From Clostridia bacterium (GTDB lineage: Bacteria > Bacillota > DSM-521 > Neomoorellales > Neomoorellaceae), in NCBI GenBank assembly GCA_012727745.1, contig JAAYGJ010000273.1:1-8890 (forward strand): a DNA stretch of 8,890 bases, read 5' to 3'. Position 1 is the first letter of the stretch, and the number at the start of each line of letters is the position of its first letter. Positions 5,918 to 8,890 of the stretch are shown in pieces. The notes beneath the pieces are model-generated. The model was not told where the DNA came from. It did not search any database and saw only the letters and a list, made by a program, of their open reading frames with translations. The translations under genes were made by a program, and so were the position numbers.

Positions 5918-7216
5918 ATGGCTAAAACTGTTCTAAAAGGCGGACTGGTTATCGACCCGGCAAACAAGATAGAACAGGTTGCTGATGTCTTAATTGAAGA
6001 CGGCAAGATAGCGCGTATCGAAGCCAACATCGATTGCGAAGCCACAGAAGATATGGAAGTAATTGATGTAAGCGGCAAAGTGGTGGCTCCAGGGCTAGTC
6101 GATATTCATGCCCATTTGCGGGATCCCGGTTTCCCGGAACGGGAAGACTTTAAAAGTAGCACACGCTGTGCAGCCATGGGCGGGTATACAACATTAATTG
6201 CTATGCCTAATACTGACCCCGTATGTGATCATCCGGTAGTAGCTGAATATGTTATCTCCAAAGGTAATAGGGTAGGCATTGTTAATATCCTTCCCTTTGG
6301 CGCTATTACCAAGGGTCAAAAGGGACAAGAGTTGGCGCCTTTCGTAGAATTAGTTGAGGCTGGCTGTGTTGCTTTTTCCGATGACGGTCAACCTGTAACC
6401 AATTCGGGGCTGATGCGGGAAGCATTAATAAAAGCCAAGGCACTCAACAAAGTGCTGGCAGTTCACTGCGAGGACCGTACCATTACTGGTGACGGGATTA
6501 TTAACGACGGCGAAGTCTCCAGACGTCTGGGCCTTAAAGGTATCCCCTACACCTCAGAAGCTGTTATGGTTGCGCGGGATATCCTCCTGGCTGAAGAAAC
6601 TGGAGGGCAGGTGCATATTTGCCATGTCGGCTGTGCCCGTTCTGTGGAATTAATTCGCGAGGGCAAGAAACGGGGCATTGCCGTATCTGGTGAAGTTATT
6701 CCTGCGTATTTAAATAACACCGACGAAGACCTGCAGACGCTGGACGCACGCTTTAAGATAAAACCGCCTTTTGGCAGTAAAAAAGACCAGGAGGCTTTAA
6801 AAGAAGGCCTGGTAGACGGCACTATTGAGGTTATTGCTACTGACCACGCACCCTATAACATTGTCGACAAAAAGGACTTTTTTACAGCGCCCTTTGGCCT
6901 TATTGCCTTGGAGACTTCTTTGTCCGTTGTGCTGACGGAAATGGTCCACAGCGGCTTGTTAAGCATGTCCGAGGCCATAGCTAAAATGTCCTACAACCCG
7001 GCCAAGCTTATCGGCCTGGATAAGGGTACCCTCGGGATAGGCAAAGATGCCGATATTGTAGTAATCGACCCAGATCTGGAGTGGCAGGTTAATGTTAATG
7101 AGAGCGAATCAAAGAGCAGAAATTGTCCCCAGCACGGCCGTTGGTTAAAAGGCAAAGCCGTACTGACTATGGTAGCCGGCAAAAAGGTTATGCAGGATGG
7201 CAAGATATTAGTTTAA
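5918..7216 (+). CDS. Dihydroorotase-family (PyrC-like) cyclic amidohydrolase, probably catabolic
   Basis: This 432-residue, full-length member of the amidohydrolase superfamily hydrolyses cyclic amide bonds with a metal centre. Likely ligands are HAH (His64, His66), Asp156 of FSDDG, His183 of HCED, His236 of HICHV and Asp309 of ATDHAPY. MPNT (96-99), FGAITKG (127-133) and the long block around 199-226 place it with class I dihydroorotases, not with allantoinases or D-hydantoinases. Of the three residues that hold the dihydroorotate carboxylate in E. coli PyrC (Arg20, Asn44, His254), Arg68 and Asn98 are kept, but the His in APH is Tyr313. The usual TPHH block reads IPAY (261-264) and NPPLR reads KPPFG (282-286). 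The ATG follows AAAGGAGGT (5902-5910). No pyrimidine-synthesis genes are nearby; neighbours are a carbamate kinase and molybdenum hydroxylases. A related cyclic ureide as substrate is inferred; true dihydroorotase activity remains possible. Confidence 0.88.
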   Translation: MAKTVLKGGLVIDPANKIEQVADVLIEDGKIARIEANIDCEATEDMEVIDVSGKVVAPGLVDIHAHLRDPGFPEREDFKSSTRCAAMGGYTTLIAMPNTDPVCDHPVVAEYVISKGNRVGIVNILPFGAITKGQKGQELAPFVELVEAGCVAFSDDGQPVTNSGLMREALIKAKALNKVLAVHCEDRTITGDGIINDGEVSRRLGLKGIPYTSEAVMVARDILLAEETGGQVHICHVGCARSVELIREGKKRGIAVSGEVIPAYLNNTDEDLQTLDARFKIKPPFGSKKDQEALKEGLVDGTIEVIATDHAPYNIVDKKDFFTAPFGLIALETSLSVVLTEMVHSGLLSMSEAIAKMSYNPAKLIGLDKGTLGIGKDADIVVIDPDLEWQVNVNESESKSRNCPQHGRWLKGKAVLTMVAGKKVMQDGKILV

Positions 7217-7232
7217 GCCAACTAAAGGTAGA

Positions 7233-7253
7233 AGCTATCGTTCTCAGATAGTT
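7233..7253 (+). other. Weak hairpin between the amidohydrolase and carbamate kinase genes
   Basis: AGCTATC (7233-7239) can pair with GATAGTT (7247-7253), including one G-U pair, around a seven-base loop. It lacks a T tail and has a low GC content. It lies in a 61-base gap with no promoter I can identify, so the two genes are probably co-transcribed. Confidence 0.3.
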
Positions 7254-7277
7254 GTATTAGGAAAACAGGAGAGTGAC

Positions 7278-8219
7278 ATGATGTCGAAAGTTGCGGTAAT
7301 AGCCATCGGGGGGAACTCCCTGATCAAGAGCAAAGAACAGATAGGACTTTATGACCAGTTAGCAACGGTTAAAGAGACCTGTAAGCATATCGCGGAAATG
7401 GTTGCTAAAGGCTGGAACGTAGCTGTCACCCATGGCAATGGACCCCAGGTAGGTTTCTTAATTCGTAGAGCCGAACTGGCCGTAGAGGAACTACCAATGA
7501 TCCCGTTAGAATTTGCCGGAGCTGATACCCAGGGATGCATTGGCTACATGATCCAGCAGTCCCTGATGAACGAATTTAGAGCCCGGGGTATAAATAAAAA
7601 AGCCGTAACCGTAGTGACCCAGGTAGTAGTAGACCAAAATGACCCGGCTTTCCAGAACCCCAGCAAACCTATCGGCAGTTTCATGAGCGAAGCCGAAGCC
7701 AAACGCCATGCTAAAGAAGACGGCTGGGTAGTAATCGAAGATTCCGGCCGGGGCTGGCGGCGGGTAGTAGCTTCACCTGAACCACAGCGAATAGTGGAGA
7801 TCGAAGCTATCAAAGAATTGCTAGGGGAAGGCTATGTAGTTATCTGTGTAGGCGGCGGCGGCATTCCAGTTGTTGATAAAGGCGATAAACTGGAAGGAGT
7901 TGCTGCGGTGATCGACAAAGATTATGCCTCCTCGTTGCTGGCAAGTGAAATTAAAGCTGATAGCCTGATCATATCTACGGCTGTAGATAAGGTTGCGATA
8001 AATTTTGGTAAACCGGACCAAAAGGATCTGGACCGTATGACGGTAGCTGAAGCCGAAGCCTATCTGGCTCAAGGTCAGTTCCCGGACGGGAGTATGGGAC
8101 CAAAAATCAAGGCTATCATTAGATACCTTAAAGACGGTGGTAGTAGAGGAATTATTACCTCGCCGGCAGCGGTGGTAGCTGCATTAGAAGGTAAAACCGG
8201 TACACATGTGGTACCTTAG
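7278..8219 (+). CDS. arcC: Carbamate kinase
   Basis: This 313-residue cytoplasmic enzyme of the amino acid kinase fold is of normal length for the family. It interconverts carbamoyl phosphate + ADP and carbamate + ATP; in fermentation it makes ATP. Visible motifs are AIGGNS (9-14), THGNGPQVG (51-59), QGCIGYMIQQ (85-94), KPIGSF (130-135), RRVVASPEP (161-169), GGGGIPV (192-198), EGVAAVIDKD (206-215, nucleotide site), TAVDKV (234-239) and GSMGPK (271-276). No key block is missing. AGGAG at 7267-7271 precedes two adjacent ATGs (7278 and 7281); either could be used, differing by one Met. There are no arginine deiminase genes beside it. The amidohydrolase is 61 bases upstream and a molybdenum hydroxylase gene 12 bases downstream, so its carbamoyl phosphate more likely comes from ureido compounds than from arginine (inference). 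Confidence 0.95.
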   Translation: MMSKVAVIAIGGNSLIKSKEQIGLYDQLATVKETCKHIAEMVAKGWNVAVTHGNGPQVGFLIRRAELAVEELPMIPLEFAGADTQGCIGYMIQQSLMNEFRARGINKKAVTVVTQVVVDQNDPAFQNPSKPIGSFMSEAEAKRHAKEDGWVVIEDSGRGWRRVVASPEPQRIVEIEAIKELLGEGYVVICVGGGGIPVVDKGDKLEGVAAVIDKDYASSLLASEIKADSLIISTAVDKVAINFGKPDQKDLDRMTVAEAEAYLAQGQFPDGSMGPKIKAIIRYLKDGGSRGIITSPAAVVAALEGKTGTHVVP

Positions 8220-8223
8220 GAGG
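8218..8223 (+). promoter_or_regulatory. Ribosome binding site that decides the start of the second hydroxylase gene
   Basis: AGGAGG at 8218-8223 overlaps the stop codon of the carbamate kinase gene. It is only two bases from the in-frame ATG at 8226 but eight bases from the GTG at 8232. The spacing favours GTG. That also gives the N-terminus M-DYQLIGK (first residue Met from GTG), the form usual in this family. The overlap suggests coupled translation. Confidence 0.65.
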
Positions 8224-8231
8224 GGATGAAA

Positions 8232-8890
8232 GTGGATTATCAGCTAATTGGCAAAGTAATGCCGCGTAAAGACGGTATAGCCAAGGTCTGTGGCCAGGAA
8301 GTGTACGCCAGCGACGTTGTGGTGCCCAACATGATGTATGGGGTAACTTTAAGAAGTCCCCATCCCCATGCTGAAATATTGAGTGTGGACACTTCCGCTG
8401 CAGAAGCCATGGGGGCTATTTGCATTACCCCGGAAGAGGTTCCCGAATTCTATTATAATGAACGTACCGTAAGCATTCCTTCACAGACTTATCGTGATCG
8501 TTTGGTATTACCGAAGAAGGTTCGTCATGTCGGAGAACCCATTATAGCAGTGGCTGCAGAAACTGAAGAATTGGCCTTTAAGGCCATGAAAGCGATCAAG
8601 GTTGAATATAAGGTATTGCCCCCGGTAATGGATCCTGCTAAGGCGATGGAGCCGGATGCCCCGGCCTTGTATGACCATATTTTCCTTGGCGACGAAAAAA
8701 TCGAAGTAAAAAATAATATTGCCTGTGAGCGAATAATTACTGTTGGCGACCCAGAAGCCGGTTTTGCCAAAGCGGATTTCGTCCTGGAACGTGAATACGA
8801 ACTGCCCCGGGTTTATCATAACCAGATGGAAACCAAGAGTGTGGTCTGCCGGCCCGAACCAAACGGCGGTATCACTGTATGGTGTACTAC
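8232..8890 (+). CDS. Xanthine dehydrogenase-family molybdopterin-binding subunit, N-terminal part (3' truncated by window edge)
   Basis: The frame stays open to the right edge, giving the first 219 residues of what is usually a 700-800 residue protein. YQLIGKVMPRKDGIAKVCG (3-21) and RSPHPHAEI (41-49) open the family's a/b hammerhead domain, and VRHVGEPIIAVAAETEELA (97-115) and IKVEYKVLPPVMDP (122-135) complete it. EREYELPRVYHNQMET (186-201) begins the first molybdopterin-binding domain. The protein would carry the Mo cofactor and hydroxylate a ring carbon or aldehyde using water, working with FAD and iron-sulphur subunits not seen here. The start GTG 8232 is chosen on ribosome-site spacing. 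It follows the carbamate kinase gene by 12 bases, so it belongs to the same operon. It is separate from the hydroxylase ending at 637; whether the two have the same substrate cannot be judged because they do not overlap in aligned region. Confidence 0.92.
   Translation, partial: MDYQLIGKVMPRKDGIAKVCGQEVYASDVVVPNMMYGVTLRSPHPHAEILSVDTSAAEAMGAICITPEEVPEFYYNERTVSIPSQTYRDRLVLPKKVRHVGEPIIAVAAETEELAFKAMKAIKVEYKVLPPVMDPAKAMEPDAPALYDHIFLGDEKIEVKNNIACERIITVGDPEAGFAKADFVLEREYELPRVYHNQMETKSVVCRPEPNGGITVWCT

Noticed and set aside
8240..8819. Minus-strand open frames near the right end
   Set aside because: The + strand frame from GTG 8232 encodes clear molybdenum hydroxylase motifs throughout and explains the region.

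Overview
The window looks like part of a catabolic gene cluster from a bacterium, probably an anaerobic Firmicute (Clostridia-like). That placement is an inference. It rests on strong AGGAGG-type ribosome binding sites before most genes, GTG as well as ATG starts, a lipoprotein-anchored substrate-binding protein, and the pairing of molybdenum hydroxylases with a carbamate kinase. I see no tRNA, rRNA, CRISPR array, transposase or phage gene. Every gene is on the + strand.

Layout: (1) 1-637 is the C-terminal end of a xanthine dehydrogenase-family molybdopterin-binding subunit whose start lies outside the window. (2) 638-780 is a gap with a plausible sigma-A promoter. (3) 781-5717 is a complete five-gene ABC importer of the branched-chain amino acid/amide/urea (HAAT) type: lipoprotein binding protein, two permeases and two ATPases (livK-H-M-G-F order). 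The permease and ATPase genes are tightly packed, and a strong hairpin lies between the binding protein and the first permease. (4) 5718-5917 is the largest gap (200 bases), with an extended -10 promoter and inverted repeats. (5) 5918-7216 is a dihydroorotase-family cyclic amidohydrolase. (6) 7278-8219 is a carbamate kinase. (7) From 8232 to the right edge is the N-terminal part of a second molybdopterin-binding hydroxylase subunit.

A working model (inference) is that the importer brings in an N-heterocycle or ureido compound. The molybdenum hydroxylases oxidise a ring carbon, the amidohydrolase opens a cyclic amide, and carbamoyl phosphate from a later step feeds carbamate kinase to make ATP. 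A similar grouping (xanthine dehydrogenase subunits, hydantoinase, carbamate kinase) is known from the E. coli xdh-ygeWXY-hyuA-yqeA region and from purine-fermenting anaerobes. Here the ring-opening enzyme is of the dihydroorotase rather than the hydantoinase type, has altered substrate-site residues, and comes with its own dedicated ABC importer. The carbamoyltransferase that would link ring opening to carbamate kinase is not in the window.

The points most worth checking are the altered dihydroorotase-like active site, the missing ABC signature in the LivG-like ATPase, the non-amino-acid-like pocket of the binding protein, and the hairpin flanked by a 12-base direct repeat between livK and livH.
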